Positions 1 through 8,596 of a stretch of 64,000 bases of DNA are shown here, in pieces. The notes under the pieces were generated by a model that was not told where the DNA came from, did no database searches, and was given only the letters and a program-made list of their open reading frames with translations. Location of the stretch: assembly GCF_900141985.1 (NCBI RefSeq), contig NZ_FQZK01000003.1, positions 372,001 through 436,000 on the forward strand, given 5' to 3'. Both the position numbers and the translations under genes were made by a program. The stretch comes from Nocardiopsis flavescens (GTDB lineage Bacteria > Actinomycetota > Actinomycetes > Streptosporangiales > Streptosporangiaceae). Every line of letters starts with the position of its first letter. Within the stretch, counting starts at the first letter, position 1.

Positions 1-31
1 CGCGCTCATGGCCGAGTACGAGGCCCGCTGA
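1..31 (+). CDS. 3' end of an upstream gene (probable STM4012-type radical SAM protein)
   Basis: The last nine codons (ALMAEYEAR) and a TGA at 29-31 are visible. The final base of this stop is the first base of the next ATG, so the two genes are translationally coupled. STM4011-family genes usually follow an STM4012-family radical SAM gene, so that identity is inferred from context only. Confidence 0.5.
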   Translation, partial: ALMAEYEAR

Positions 32-936
32 TGGCGGCGACCGCGCCGCTGCCGCCGCACCTCACCCTGCTGTACCGGGGGCCGCTGGCCAGCTGCGACT
101 ACGACTGCCCGTACTGCCCGTTCGCCAAGCGCCGGGACTCCCCGGAGACGCTGCGCGCGGACCGGGCCGCCCTGGAGCGGTTCGGGGACTGGGTGGAGGC
201 GCGGGCCGACGAGGACCCCGGCACCCGGGTGTCGGTGCTGTTCACCCCGTGGGGCGAGGGGCTGGTGCGGACCTGGTACCGGCGGGCGCTGGCGCGGCTG
301 AGCGCGCTGGAGCACGTGGAGCGGGTGGCGATCCAGACCAACCTGAGCGGCCGGGTGGAGTGGCTGGCCGGGTGCGACCTCTCGTCGGTGGCGCTGTGGA
401 CCACCTACCACCCGGGCCAGGTGACCCGGGAGCGGTTCCTGGCCAAGGCGCTGCGGCTGGTGGAGCTGGGGGTGCGGTTCAGCGTGGGCGTGGTGGGCGA
501 GCCCGGCCACCTGGAGGCGGCCCGGCGGATGCGCGCCGACCTGCCGGAGGAGGTGTACCTGTGGGTGAACGCCGCCGAGGGCCGGACCTACACCGACGCC
601 GAGGCGGCCGACTGGCAGGCGCTCGACCCGCACTTCCACTACAGCCGCCACCCGCACGCCAGCCGGGGGCTGCCCTGCCGGACCGGCGACAGCGTGCTGT
701 CCGTGGACGGCGACGGGAACGTGCGGCGCTGCCACTTCGTGGACACCCCGATGGGCAACCTGTACGACGGCTCGTTCCGGCGGGCGCTGGGCCGCCGCGG
801 CTGCCCGCGGACCGACTGCGACTGCCACATCGGGTACGTGCACCTGGAGTCGCTCGACCTGTACGACGTCTTCCGCGGCGGGGTCGTGGAGCGCGTCCCG
901 GCCGTGCGCCCCCGCGCGCTGCCGCTGCTCCCCTAG
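31..936 (+). CDS. STM4011 family radical SAM protein
   Basis: This 301-residue protein carries the radical SAM cluster motif C22-x3-C26-x2-C29 in the context CDYDCPYCPF, right after a short LLYRGPL strand that is characteristic of STM4011 proteins. The C-terminal third has more cysteines, one in GLPCRT, one in RRCHF and a C-P-R-T-D-C-D-C cluster near residues 255-263. These suggest a second, auxiliary Fe-S cluster as in SPASM-type enzymes. It overlaps the upstream gene by one base, so it closes an operon. In the family, STM4011 and STM4012 accompany an alkaline-phosphatase-like STM4013 protein, which would lie outside the window. The substrate is unknown. Confidence 0.85.
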   Translation: MAATAPLPPHLTLLYRGPLASCDYDCPYCPFAKRRDSPETLRADRAALERFGDWVEARADEDPGTRVSVLFTPWGEGLVRTWYRRALARLSALEHVERVAIQTNLSGRVEWLAGCDLSSVALWTTYHPGQVTRERFLAKALRLVELGVRFSVGVVGEPGHLEAARRMRADLPEEVYLWVNAAEGRTYTDAEAADWQALDPHFHYSRHPHASRGLPCRTGDSVLSVDGDGNVRRCHFVDTPMGNLYDGSFRRALGRRGCPRTDCDCHIGYVHLESLDLYDVFRGGVVERVPAVRPRALPLLP

Positions 937-1025
937 CTCCCCCGCCGGGCCCGTCCGGGGACGCGGTGCGTCCCCCGGACGGGCCCCGGTCGGCCCCGCG
1001 CCCCCGGAGCGTCACCGGGGCCGGA

Positions 1026-1031
1026 GATAAT
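1026..1031 (+). promoter_or_regulatory. -10 element of a probable leaderless transcript
   Basis: GATAAT lies seven bases before the ATG at 1039. The spacing would place the transcription start at the A of the start codon. Confidence 0.45.
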
Positions 1032-1038
1032 CCGACAC

Positions 1039-1842
1039 ATGGTCTTTCCCCGGGTCATCGCAACCGATCTCGACGGCACCCTCCTCGGCCTCGACGGCCG
1101 TGTCTCCGAACGCAACCGCCGCGCCCTGGCCGCCGCCGTGGCCGCCGGCGTGAAGCTGGTCCTGTCCACCGCGCGGCCTCCGCGCACCACCGCGCACATC
1201 GCGTCCCTGTTCACCTGCTCCGCGGTCCTGTGCGGCAACGGCGCCGTGGCCGGGCTGCCCGGTGCCGACCCGCTCGTGCGGGCGCTGGACACCGCCACCG
1301 CCGCAACGGTCGTCGGCGAGCTGCGCGGCGCCCTGCCCGGGGTGGGGTTCGGGGTGGAGACGGGGACGGACTTCTACCACGACACCGACTACGACCTGGA
1401 ACCCTGGGTGCCGCGCGACTGGGTACGCGAGGTGGTCGGATCCACCGACGAACTGCTGGAGCGGGCCCGGCCCATCACCAAGCTGCTGGTGCGCTCGCAG
1501 GGCGTGCCGGTGCACATCCTGCACGCGACCGCGGAGCAGGCCGTGGGCGGGCTGGTGGAGGTCACCTACTCGGGCGGGCACGGGCTGCTGGAGATGAGCG
1601 CGTCGGGCGTCGACAAGGGCAGCACCCTGGCGCTGGTCTGCGAGCGCTGGGGGGTCTCCGCGGAGGAGGTCGTGGCCTTCGGGGACATGCCCAACGACCT
1701 GCCCGCCCTGTCGTGGGCGGGGGCCGGGTACGCGATGGAGAGCGGGCACCCGGGGCTGCTGGACCCGGCGCTGGGGCTGCGTAAGGCGCCGCCCGCCCAC
1801 GAGGACGGGGTGGGGCGGGTCGTGGAGGAGCTGCTGTCGTGA
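1039..1842 (+). CDS. Cof-type HAD superfamily phosphatase
   Basis: This cytoplasmic hydrolase has 267 residues. HAD motif I is DLDGTL, with the nucleophile Asp10 and Asp12. Motif II is STAR near residue 43, the conserved lysine lies in DKGSTL, and motif IV is FGDMPNDL near residue 214. The C2-type cap sits between motifs II and III, as in Cof/YidA enzymes that dephosphorylate sugar phosphates and cofactors such as PLP or HMP-PP. The substrate cannot be read from sequence. No good Shine-Dalgarno sequence precedes the ATG, and the GATAAT just upstream suggests a leaderless message. It appears to be a single-gene unit. Confidence 0.9.
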   Translation: MVFPRVIATDLDGTLLGLDGRVSERNRRALAAAVAAGVKLVLSTARPPRTTAHIASLFTCSAVLCGNGAVAGLPGADPLVRALDTATAATVVGELRGALPGVGFGVETGTDFYHDTDYDLEPWVPRDWVREVVGSTDELLERARPITKLLVRSQGVPVHILHATAEQAVGGLVEVTYSGGHGLLEMSASGVDKGSTLALVCERWGVSAEEVVAFGDMPNDLPALSWAGAGYAMESGHPGLLDPALGLRKAPPAHEDGVGRVVEELLS

Positions 1843-1967
1843 GCCCAGGGGCCGCGCCCCGGACGCCGCGGGCCCGGGAAAACCGCTGGCCCGCGGCGCC
1901 GGGCCCGCCCTAGGGTTCGGGTGCGCCGCCGCCCGGCGGCGGGAGCAGCGACCCCCGGGAGCCCCGC

Positions 1968-2462
1968 ATGCCGCACCCCGCCCGTCTCGTGTCCGCCCTG
2001 GCCGACGCCGAACGCCTGGAGCTGTACGCCCGCGTCGTCACCGCCGGGGCCTGCGGCGTGCCCGCCGCGGAGTTCTCCGGGGGCCGGGCGCCGCGGCACC
2101 TGGCCGAACTGGTCGGGGCCGGGCTGGTCCGTGAGCAGGACGGCCGGGTGACGGCGGTGACGGGGGTGTTCGCCGCGGCCCTGCGCGAGCAGCGGCCGGC
2201 CGCGCCCCGGGACCCGGTCGACGACCTGTTCCGGGACGGGCGACTGGTCTCCGTGCCGGCCCGGCGCGAGGTGCGCTCGAAGGTGCTGGACCGGATCTCC
2301 CGGCGGCTGTTCGCCCCGGGGACGGACTACGACGAGAAGCAGGTCAACGCCGTGCTGCGGACCTGTTTCGACGACACCGCGGCGCTGCGCCGGTACCTGG
2401 TGGACGGGGGTCACCTGGAGCGCACCGACGACGGTGGCGTCTACCGTCTGGCCTGCGGGTAG
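1968..2462 (+). CDS. DUF2087 domain-containing protein
   Basis: The protein has 164 residues. Residues 1-65 look like a small winged-helix fold (LVSALADAERLELYARVV, then HLAELVGAGLV). Residues 83-160 match DUF2087: a DGRLVSVPAR start, the YDEKQVNAVLR core and RRYLVDGGHLERTDDGGVYR at the end. Proteins of this layout are usually considered transcriptional regulators or DNA-associated, without a defined role. A GGGAG Shine-Dalgarno precedes the ATG. TAGGGT at 1911-1916 is a possible -10. The stop codon overlaps TAGCGT, a possible -10 for the following fdhD. Confidence 0.8.
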   Translation: MPHPARLVSALADAERLELYARVVTAGACGVPAAEFSGGRAPRHLAELVGAGLVREQDGRVTAVTGVFAAALREQRPAAPRDPVDDLFRDGRLVSVPARREVRSKVLDRISRRLFAPGTDYDEKQVNAVLRTCFDDTAALRRYLVDGGHLERTDDGGVYRLACG

Positions 2463-2503
2463 CGTGAACGCGCACCGCACGCGGTGCACGGAGAGCGAGG
2501 ACG

Positions 2504-3346
2504 GTGAGGGCTGTGGGTCGCGTCACGGTACGGGACAGGGTGCTGCGGATCAGGGACGGCGCGGTCGGTGAACGGGTGGACACCCTGGTCGCCGAGGAGC
2601 CGATGGAGATCCGGTTGAACGGGCGGCCCCTCACCATCACCATGCGCACGCCCGGCCACGACTTCGACCTGGCCGCCGGGTTCCTGGTGGGCGAGGGCGT
2701 GGCCTCGGCCGCCGACGACGTGCGGGCGGTCCGCTACTGCGCCGGGGCGACCGAGGACGGGTCCAACACGTTCAACGTGGTCGACGTGGGCCTGGCCCCG
2801 GGGGTGCCGGTGCCGGAGACCTCGCTGGAGCGCAACTTCTACACGACCTCCTCGTGCGGGCTGTGCGGCAAGGCCAGCCTGGACGCGGTCCGGCTCCAGG
2901 CCCGCTGGGACGTGGCCGACGACCCGGTCCGGGTGTCGACCGCCACGCTCTCGGCGCTGCCGGACGCGCTGCGCGGGGAGCAGAAGGTGTTCGACCGCAC
3001 CGGCGGCCTGCACGCGGCCGGGCTCTTCGACGCCCAGGGCGCCCCGCTGGTGGTCCGCGAGGACGTGGGGCGGCACAACGCGGTCGACAAGGCCGTGGGG
3101 TGGGCGCTGCGGGAGGGCGCGCTGCCGCTGGGCGGCACGGTGCTGGCGCTGTCGGGCCGGGCCTCGTTCGAGCTGGTGCAGAAGGCGTGGATGGCGGGGA
3201 TCCCGGTGATCACGGCCGTGTCGGCGCCGTCGTCGCTGGCCGTGGAGCTGGCCCGGGAGGCGGGCATCACCCTGGTGGGGTTCCTGCGCGGCACCTCCAT
3301 GAACGTGTACTCGGCCACCCACCGCGTGGTCCTGCCCGGGGACTGA
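2504..3346 (+). CDS. fdhD: Formate dehydrogenase accessory sulfurtransferase FdhD
   Basis: FdhD moves sulfur from a cysteine desulfurase to the molybdenum cofactor of formate dehydrogenase. The 280-residue length is normal for the family. The persulfide-carrying motif is C118-G-L-C121 in TSSCGLCGK, and the C-terminal half has the FdhD signatures VREDVGRHNAVDKA and LSGRASFELVQKA. I chose the GTG at 2504 with GAGCGAGGA upstream. A second GTG nine bases later (2513) is possible. No formate dehydrogenase or molybdenum-cofactor gene is nearby, so its client enzyme is encoded elsewhere. Confidence 0.93.
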   Translation: MRAVGRVTVRDRVLRIRDGAVGERVDTLVAEEPMEIRLNGRPLTITMRTPGHDFDLAAGFLVGEGVASAADDVRAVRYCAGATEDGSNTFNVVDVGLAPGVPVPETSLERNFYTTSSCGLCGKASLDAVRLQARWDVADDPVRVSTATLSALPDALRGEQKVFDRTGGLHAAGLFDAQGAPLVVREDVGRHNAVDKAVGWALREGALPLGGTVLALSGRASFELVQKAWMAGIPVITAVSAPSSLAVELAREAGITLVGFLRGTSMNVYSATHRVVLPGD

Positions 3347-3856
3347 CCCCCGCGCCCGGGGCGCGGCCCCCGCGCGCACGTCCGCCCCCGGCGCACGAGG
3401 GGGACCGCGCAACGGCGCGGCGGGTGCCGACCGCCTCGGCGCGCCCCCAGGCCCCGGCAGCCGCGACGTCCCCGCCCACCCCGCAGCACCGCGCACGGGG
3501 ACCGCCCGCTCCGCTCCCGAGGGCACCGGCCGACGCGGCACACCCGCCCGCCCCGCGCGCACGTCCGGTCCCGGCGCACAAGGGGCGACGTGCCCCCGGG
3601 GGCGGGGCCTCCCCCGCAGGCCGCGACCGCTGGCCGACCGTTCGTCCTCCACGGCGACCGCTCGTCGCACGGTGGGCGACCGCTCGCCGCTCGACGACCT
3701 CGTTCGGCGCGTGCGCCCGCGCGCCCCCTCCTGGCCGGGCAGTGCGACTCCTTACAGTGCCGGGTAATACAGGTCACATTCGGGAAATCCGGATGTAACG
3801 CCACCCGGCTCTACCAGCGCACAGTCCCCGCCATCCCCCGGAGGTACGACCCACAC
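3347..3856. other. Intergenic region without a recognisable gene
   Basis: About 400 bases of GC-rich, low-complexity sequence show no credible coding frame. Long open frames here are compositional artefacts with proline, arginine and alanine runs. The last 110 bases are less GC-rich and carry a Crp-like site and the promoter for the DUF485-actP pair. Confidence 0.6.
3764..3777 (+). promoter_or_regulatory. Crp-like site upstream of DUF485-actP
   Basis: GTAATACAGGTCAC matches the actinomycete Crp pattern GTG-N6-GNCAC except for the third base. It ends 79 bases before the DUF485 start. A close relative, GTGATACAGGCCAC, lies at 36552-36565 with the same ATACAG spacer. Acetate permease genes are cAMP-Crp regulated in other bacteria. 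Assignment here is inference. Confidence 0.4.
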
Positions 3857-4240
3857 ATGGCAACGAAGCAACCGCCCGAACCCCCGGCGGAGGGGGCGGC
3901 GAGCCCCGCGAACGGGGGGCTGTCGGAGGCCGACGTCGTCGCGATGCACAGCGATCCTCGGTTCCTCCTGCTCAAGCAGCGCCTGTACCGCTTCATCTTC
4001 CCGATGAGCCTGGCCTTCATGGTCTGGTACCTGCTGTACGTGCTCATGTCCGCGTTCGCGCGCGACCTGATGAGCACCCCGGTCCTGGGCCAGTTCAACC
4101 TCGCCCTGGTGTTCGGCGTGCTCCAGTTCGTGACGACCTTCGGCATCGCGATCCTGTACTCGTCGTACTCCCGCAAGAACCTGGACCCGGCCGCCGCCGA
4201 CGTGCGCAAGGCCCTGGAAGAGAAGGCGGCCGACGAGTGA
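3857..4240 (+). CDS. DUF485 family membrane protein (YjcH-like)
   Basis: The 127-residue protein has a proline/alanine-rich cytoplasmic N terminus (1-35) followed by the DUF485 core. The core begins DPRFLLLKQRLYRFIFPMSL, then has two membrane segments near residues 48-72 and 83-105. DUF485 proteins are encoded with acetate-type SSS symporters (YjcH with ActP in E. coli, MctB with MctC in Corynebacterium) and probably assist them. The start is the ATG at 3857 after GGAGG at 3839-3843. A longer open frame upstream lacks coding character. The stop overlaps the GTG of actP by four bases, so the pair is co-translated. Confidence 0.88.
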   Translation: MATKQPPEPPAEGAASPANGGLSEADVVAMHSDPRFLLLKQRLYRFIFPMSLAFMVWYLLYVLMSAFARDLMSTPVLGQFNLALVFGVLQFVTTFGIAILYSSYSRKNLDPAAADVRKALEEKAADE

Positions 4241-5937
4241 ACGCCTCCCTCCAGTACCTCGCCGCGGAGACCACCGCGGTCAGCGACACCAGCCGCGCCG
4301 TCACCATCGTCCTGTTCAGCCTGGTCGTGGCGGCCACCCTGTACATCACGGTGTGGGCCAGCCGCCGCACCCACAGCGCCACCGACTTCCACTCGGGCGG
4401 GCGCGGGTTCAACGCCACCCAGAACGGCTTCGCGATCGCGGGCGACTACATGTCCGCGGCCTCCTTCCTGGGCATCGCGGGCATGATCGCCCTGTTCGGC
4501 TACGACGGCTTCCTGTACTCCATCGGGTTCCTCGTCGCCTGGCTGGTGGCCCTGCTGCTCGTCGCCGAGCTGCTGCGCAACTCCGGCCGCTACACCATGG
4601 GCGACGTGCTCTCCTACCGGATGCAGCAGCGCCCGGTGCGCACCGCGGCGGCGGTCTCCACCGTCACCGTGTCGATCTTCTACCTGCTCGCGCAGATGGT
4701 CGGCGCCGGCGCCCTGATCTCCCTCCTCATGGGCATCCAGCCGGGCGAGACCTACCTGGGCATGTCCGGCGAGACCGCCAAGATCGTCGGCATCGTGGTC
4801 GTCGGCATGCTGATGACCATCTACGTCTCCTTCGGCGGCATGAAGGGCACCACCTGGGTCCAGATCGTCAAGGCCGTCATGCTGATGACGGGAGCGGCGC
4901 TGCTGGTGCTGCTCACCCTGTCGATCTACGGCTTCAACTTCGGCGCCCTGATGAGCGACGCGGCCGAGGCCAGCGGCCAGGGCGCGGCGTTCCTGGAGCC
5001 GGGCCTGCGCTACGGCGTGGAGGTCGCGGGCGACCCGGTCCAGACCCTGTGGAACAAGCTCGACCTCATCAGCCTGGGCATGGCCCTGGTGCTGGGCACG
5101 GCGGGCCTGCCGCACATCCTCATCCGCTTCTACACCGTGCCCGACTCGGTCACCGCGCGGAAGTCGGTCAACTGGGCCATCGCCCTCATCGGCACCTTCT
5201 ACCTGTTCACCCTGGTCCTGGGCTTCGGCGCGGCGGCCATCGTGGGCCACGAGGCGATCACCGCCCAGGACCCGGCGGGCAACGCCGCGGCACCGCAGCT
5301 GGCACAGGCGGTCGGCGCGCACTTCGGCGGCGAGGTCGTCGGCGCGGTGCTGCTGGCGCTGATCGCGTCCGTCGCCTTCGCGACGATCCTGTCGACGGTG
5401 GCCGGCCTGGTCATCGCGTCCTCCTCGTCGCTGGCGCACGACTTCTACAACTCGGTCCTGCGCAGGGGGAAGGCCACCGACGTCGAGGAGGTGCGGGTCG
5501 CCAAGATCGCGGCCGGCGGCATCGGCCTGGTCGCGGTCGTCCTGGCGGTCTTCGCCCAGGGCCTCAACGTGGCGTTCCTGGTGGCCCTGGCCTTCGCCAT
5601 CGCCGCCTCGGCCAACCTGCCCACGATCCTGCTCAGCCTGTTCTGGAAGCGCTTCAACACCCGCGGCGCCCTCTCCGGCATCTACGGCGGCCTGATCAGC
5701 GCCGTGGGCCTGGTCTTCTTCTCGCCGGTGGTGTCCGGCGCCGAGACCTCGCTCATCACGGGCGCGGACTTCTCCTGGTTCCCCATCGCGAACCCGGCGC
5801 TGTTCTCGGTCCCGATCGGCCTGGTCTGCGCGATCGTCGGAACGCTCACCTCCAAGGAGCAGGACTTCTCGAAGTTCGCCCAGATCCAGGTCCGCGCGCT
5901 GTCCGGCGCGGGCGCGGAGAAGGCCGCGGACCACTGA
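4237..5937 (+). CDS. actP: Cation/acetate symporter ActP
   Basis: This is a sodium:solute symporter of the SSS family that imports acetate and related short-chain carboxylates. The 566 residues give about 13 membrane segments. The SSS core GGRGFNATQNGFAIAGDYMS follows the first helix, and GTAGLPHILIRFYTVPD is the family signature near residue 288. The GTG start lies in a GTGA overlap with the DUF485 gene. A strong hairpin follows the stop. A sensor kinase, response regulator and second carboxylate symporter lie directly downstream. Confidence 0.92.
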   Translation: MNASLQYLAAETTAVSDTSRAVTIVLFSLVVAATLYITVWASRRTHSATDFHSGGRGFNATQNGFAIAGDYMSAASFLGIAGMIALFGYDGFLYSIGFLVAWLVALLLVAELLRNSGRYTMGDVLSYRMQQRPVRTAAAVSTVTVSIFYLLAQMVGAGALISLLMGIQPGETYLGMSGETAKIVGIVVVGMLMTIYVSFGGMKGTTWVQIVKAVMLMTGAALLVLLTLSIYGFNFGALMSDAAEASGQGAAFLEPGLRYGVEVAGDPVQTLWNKLDLISLGMALVLGTAGLPHILIRFYTVPDSVTARKSVNWAIALIGTFYLFTLVLGFGAAAIVGHEAITAQDPAGNAAAPQLAQAVGAHFGGEVVGAVLLALIASVAFATILSTVAGLVIASSSSLAHDFYNSVLRRGKATDVEEVRVAKIAAGGIGLVAVVLAVFAQGLNVAFLVALAFAIAASANLPTILLSLFWKRFNTRGALSGIYGGLISAVGLVFFSPVVSGAETSLITGADFSWFPIANPALFSVPIGLVCAIVGTLTSKEQDFSKFAQIQVRALSGAGAEKAADH

Positions 5938-5944
5938 CGGACCC

Positions 5945-5975
5945 GCCGGGCCCGCGCCCACCGCGCGGGCCCGGC
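5945..5975 (+). terminator. Hairpin after actP
   Basis: A perfect 13-bp stem (5945-5957 with 5963-5975) and a 5-base loop start eight bases after the actP stop. There is no long T tract, as usual for actinobacterial terminators. Confidence 0.65.
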
Positions 5976-6153
5976 ACCGGACCTCCGGCCCGCCCTCCCC
6001 TCCCGGCGGGCCGGAACCGGGCGGGGGCTCCCGCCGGAGCCCCCGCCACCGGACCACAGAGGCTCCGCGGCGGCCAACGGTGGCCGCACACTCCCGACCG
6101 GGGGTCCACCCTGCCTCCGGGTACCGGCCACCGCCCCGGACCCTCATCCCCCA

Positions 6154-6187
6154 CCGGGCCCGTCACCCCCGTCGGTGACGGGCCCGG
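6154..6187 (+). terminator. Second hairpin between actP and the two-component genes
   Basis: A perfect 13-bp stem (6154-6166 with 6175-6187) with an 8-base loop. Together with the hairpin at 5945 it isolates actP from the kinase operon. The remaining bases between 5938 and 6291 hold no gene. Confidence 0.55.
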
Positions 6188-6279
6188 CCCGTGCCCGGAC
6201 CGCCCTGCCCCGTGCGAAGATTCCTACGGAAGCCGAAAGGTGACCCGGACAACGTGAGCGCTGACACACTTTGCTGGGA

Positions 6280-6285
6280 TATCGT
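6280..6285 (+). promoter_or_regulatory. -10 element of the kinase operon, leaderless type
   Basis: TATCGT is followed by six bases and the GTG at 6292. No Shine-Dalgarno sequence precedes that GTG, so a leaderless message is likely. Confidence 0.5.
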
Positions 6286-6291
6286 CGTCAT

Positions 6292-7392
6292 GTGTCGTAC
6301 CGGTGGCCGTCGTGGTTGTCCCCCTCCCGACGTCGCCGCCCCGAGTCGTCGGAGCTGCGGGCGAGCGTCGAATTGATGCGCCAGGTCCACGCCCTGGGCG
6401 TCGACCTCCGGGACGGGCTGCACGGCAGGAGCGTGCCCGCCGCCGCCAAGCGCCTGCGGCGGCTGCTCGGCGCGGACGGCGTCGTCCTGGCCGACCTGGA
6501 CGGCCCGGTGGCCGGCCACGGGCGCCGGCCGGAGCCGGCGGAGGTGGACTCCCTGCTCGCCCAGGTCTTCGAGTACGGCAGCAACGTGCGGACCCGCCTG
6601 AGCGACGGCACGACGGTGTGCGCCGTCCCCCTGAACGTCGCCGACGAGATCTCCGGCGCGCTGGTGGCCTCCGGCGACCCGGTGGAGGCCGACGTCGAAG
6701 CCGCCGCCGCCCTGGTGTCGGACTCCCTGGACCACGCGGCGCTGCGCCGGGCGCGGGCCCGGATCGCCGCCGCCGACCTGCGCACCCTGCGCGCGCAGAT
6801 CTCCCCGCACTTCGTGCACAACGCGCTGGCCGTCATCGCGGCGCTGGTGCGCACCGACCCGGACCGCGCCCGGCACCTGCTGTCGGACTTCGCCGACTAC
6901 CTGCGGTACGGCTTCTCGGAGAAGGGCGACTACGCCACGGTGGCCGACGAGCTGGAGGCGGTGCAGACCTACCTCGAACTCCAGCGGGCGCGGTTCCACG
7001 ACCGGCTGGACATCACCGTGCGGATGGCGCCGGAGGTGCTGCCGGTGGCGATCCCGTTCCTGGTGGTGCAGCCGATCGTGGAGAACGCGATCCGGCACGG
7101 GCTGGAGCGCAAGGAGGGCCGGGGGCACATCAGCGTCTCGGGGTTCGGCGAGGGCCCGCTGTGCGTCGTCGAGATCGAGGACGACGGCGTCGGCATGCAC
7201 CCCGACCTGGCCCGCGCCCTGCTGGCGGGCACCGGTCCGGAGTCGCGCAGCATCGGCCTGGCCAACGTGGACCAGCGGCTGCGCGCGGTCTACGGACCCG
7301 AGTACGGTCTGGTGATCGAGACCGCGTTGGGGGAGGGGACCAAGGTGACCGTGCGCGTTCCGAGGTTCACCCGGGGGGTGGTGGCGCAGTGA
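6292..7392 (+). CDS. LytS/YehU-type sensor histidine kinase
   Basis: The 366-residue kinase lacks obvious transmembrane helices. Residues about 25-150 form a GAF-like sensory region. The His_kinase dimerisation segment is LRAQISPHFVHNAL, with phospho-acceptor His173 as in LytS-family kinases. The ATPase has an N box around Glu264-Asn265 (PIVENAIRHGLE) and a G box DDGVGMH. I chose GTG 6292 because TATCGT sits six bases upstream. A TTG at 6271 and an ATG at 6376 are alternatives. It overlaps the response regulator by four bases. Flanking carboxylate symporters suggest that it senses a carboxylate such as acetate or pyruvate, as inferred for BtsSR-like pairs. Confidence 0.88.
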   Translation: MSYRWPSWLSPSRRRRPESSELRASVELMRQVHALGVDLRDGLHGRSVPAAAKRLRRLLGADGVVLADLDGPVAGHGRRPEPAEVDSLLAQVFEYGSNVRTRLSDGTTVCAVPLNVADEISGALVASGDPVEADVEAAAALVSDSLDHAALRRARARIAAADLRTLRAQISPHFVHNALAVIAALVRTDPDRARHLLSDFADYLRYGFSEKGDYATVADELEAVQTYLELQRARFHDRLDITVRMAPEVLPVAIPFLVVQPIVENAIRHGLERKEGRGHISVSGFGEGPLCVVEIEDDGVGMHPDLARALLAGTGPESRSIGLANVDQRLRAVYGPEYGLVIETALGEGTKVTVRVPRFTRGVVAQ

Positions 7393-8207
7393 AGCCCGCG
7401 CTCCGCGTCCTGGTGGTGGAGGACGAGGCGTCCACCCGCCAGGAGATGGCGTCGCTGCTCGGGGACATGCCCGAGGTGGCGCGGGTGCTGGTGGCCGAGA
7501 ACGGCGCGGCGGCCGTGCGCCTGCTCGGGGTGGAGTCCATCGACGCGGCCTTCCTGGACATCCTCATGCCCGGACTGGACGGCATGGACGTGGCCCGGGT
7601 GCTCAGCGTCATGTCCGAACCGCCGTCGATCGTGTTCGTGACGGCGTCGGAGGCGCACGCCGTGGAGGCGTTCGGCATCGGCGCCGTGGACTACCTGCTC
7701 AAGCCGATCCGGCCGGAGCGCCTGGCCGAGGCGGTCGGGCGGATCGCGCAGCTGCGCCGCCCGGAGGCGACCGCGCCCCCGGCGGAGGACCTGCACGTGG
7801 TGCAGATCGACACGGGCCGGCGCACGGTGTTCGTCAAGCGCGACGACGTGCAGTTCGTGGAGGCGCAGGGCGACTACGTGCGCCTGCACACCGCCGAGGG
7901 CGGGCACCTGATCCGGCTGTCCCTGTCGTACCTGGAGGAGGTGTGGGCGGCGGCGGGGTTCGTCCGGGTGCACCGGGGGTTCCTCATCGCGATCCCGTGG
8001 GTGCGCGACCTGCGGGTGACCTCCTCCTCGGGCCTGGTGGCGGGCACCCCCGCCGGGGACGTGCCGGTGAGCCGCCGGCACGGGCGGCACCTGCGCGCCC
8101 TGCTGCTGGAGGCGGCCCGCCGCGACCAGCTCGGGCGCGCCGCCAACGCCCAGACCCCGCGGCCCCGGGACGGTGAACCCGACGGCTCCCCGCGGCAGGC
8201 GCCATGA
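7389..8207 (+). CDS. LytTR-family response regulator
   Basis: The 272-residue protein has a receiver domain (1-120) with acidic residues Glu11-Asp12, phospho-acceptor Asp57 in AAFLDILMPGLDG, the VTA switch and the lysine of YLLKPI. The LytTR DNA-binding domain spans about 135-235, containing VQFVEAQGDYVRLHT and GFVRVHRGFLIA. The last 35 residues are a disordered proline/arginine-rich tail. Its GTG overlaps the kinase stop (GTGA) and its TGA overlaps the next ATG, so it is translationally locked between the kinase and the transporter genes. It probably controls one or both symporter units. Confidence 0.92.
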   Translation: MKPALRVLVVEDEASTRQEMASLLGDMPEVARVLVAENGAAAVRLLGVESIDAAFLDILMPGLDGMDVARVLSVMSEPPSIVFVTASEAHAVEAFGIGAVDYLLKPIRPERLAEAVGRIAQLRRPEATAPPAEDLHVVQIDTGRRTVFVKRDDVQFVEAQGDYVRLHTAEGGHLIRLSLSYLEEVWAAAGFVRVHRGFLIAIPWVRDLRVTSSSGLVAGTPAGDVPVSRRHGRHLRALLLEAARRDQLGRAANAQTPRPRDGEPDGSPRQAP

Positions 8208-8596
8208 GTCCGCGCCGGGAGAAGCTGACCAGCCCGCAGACCCGGATCGCGCTGGCGCGCGGCAACCGCCCGGCCCAGCACCTGCTGCCGATCCCCGGGC
8301 CGGTGGACACCGAGGCCGCGCGGCGGCTGTTCCGCCGCCAGCGCCGGACGGCGGTGCGCACGGTGGCGCTGCTGTCGCTGCTGCTGTTCGGGATGAGCGG
8401 TGCCTTCGCGCTGTGGCCGCAGCTGACGGTCCTGCGGGTGTCGGGGGTCCCGGTGTCGTGGGCGCTGCTGGTGGTGGCGGTGTACCCGCTGCTGTTCCTG
8501 CTGGCGCTGTGGCACGTGCGCTCCGCCGAGCGGGCCGAGGAGGACGCGGCGGCCCGGGGTGAGGGGGCCGCCGGGAAGGGGCCCACCGAACCGTGA
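8204..8596 (+). CDS. DUF485-like small membrane protein (MctB-like)
   Basis: The 130-residue protein has a basic N terminus (1-45) and two membrane helices near 50-70 and 82-105, then a charged tail. This matches the layout of the small membrane protein encoded before MctC in Corynebacterium glutamicum. It overlaps both neighbours: its ATG lies in the response-regulator stop and its own stop lies in the next GTG. DUF485 similarity is weaker than for the protein at 3857, so the assignment leans on synteny. Confidence 0.75.
   Translation: MSPRREKLTSPQTRIALARGNRPAQHLLPIPGPVDTEAARRLFRRQRRTAVRTVALLSLLLFGMSGAFALWPQLTVLRVSGVPVSWALLVVAVYPLLFLLALWHVRSAERAEEDAAARGEGAAGKGPTEP

Noticed and set aside
3811..6147. 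A 778-codon open frame opposite actP
   Set aside because: The composition (Gly, Arg, Asp, His) is that of an antisense shadow of a GC-rich gene. The plus strand encodes an unmistakable ActP.
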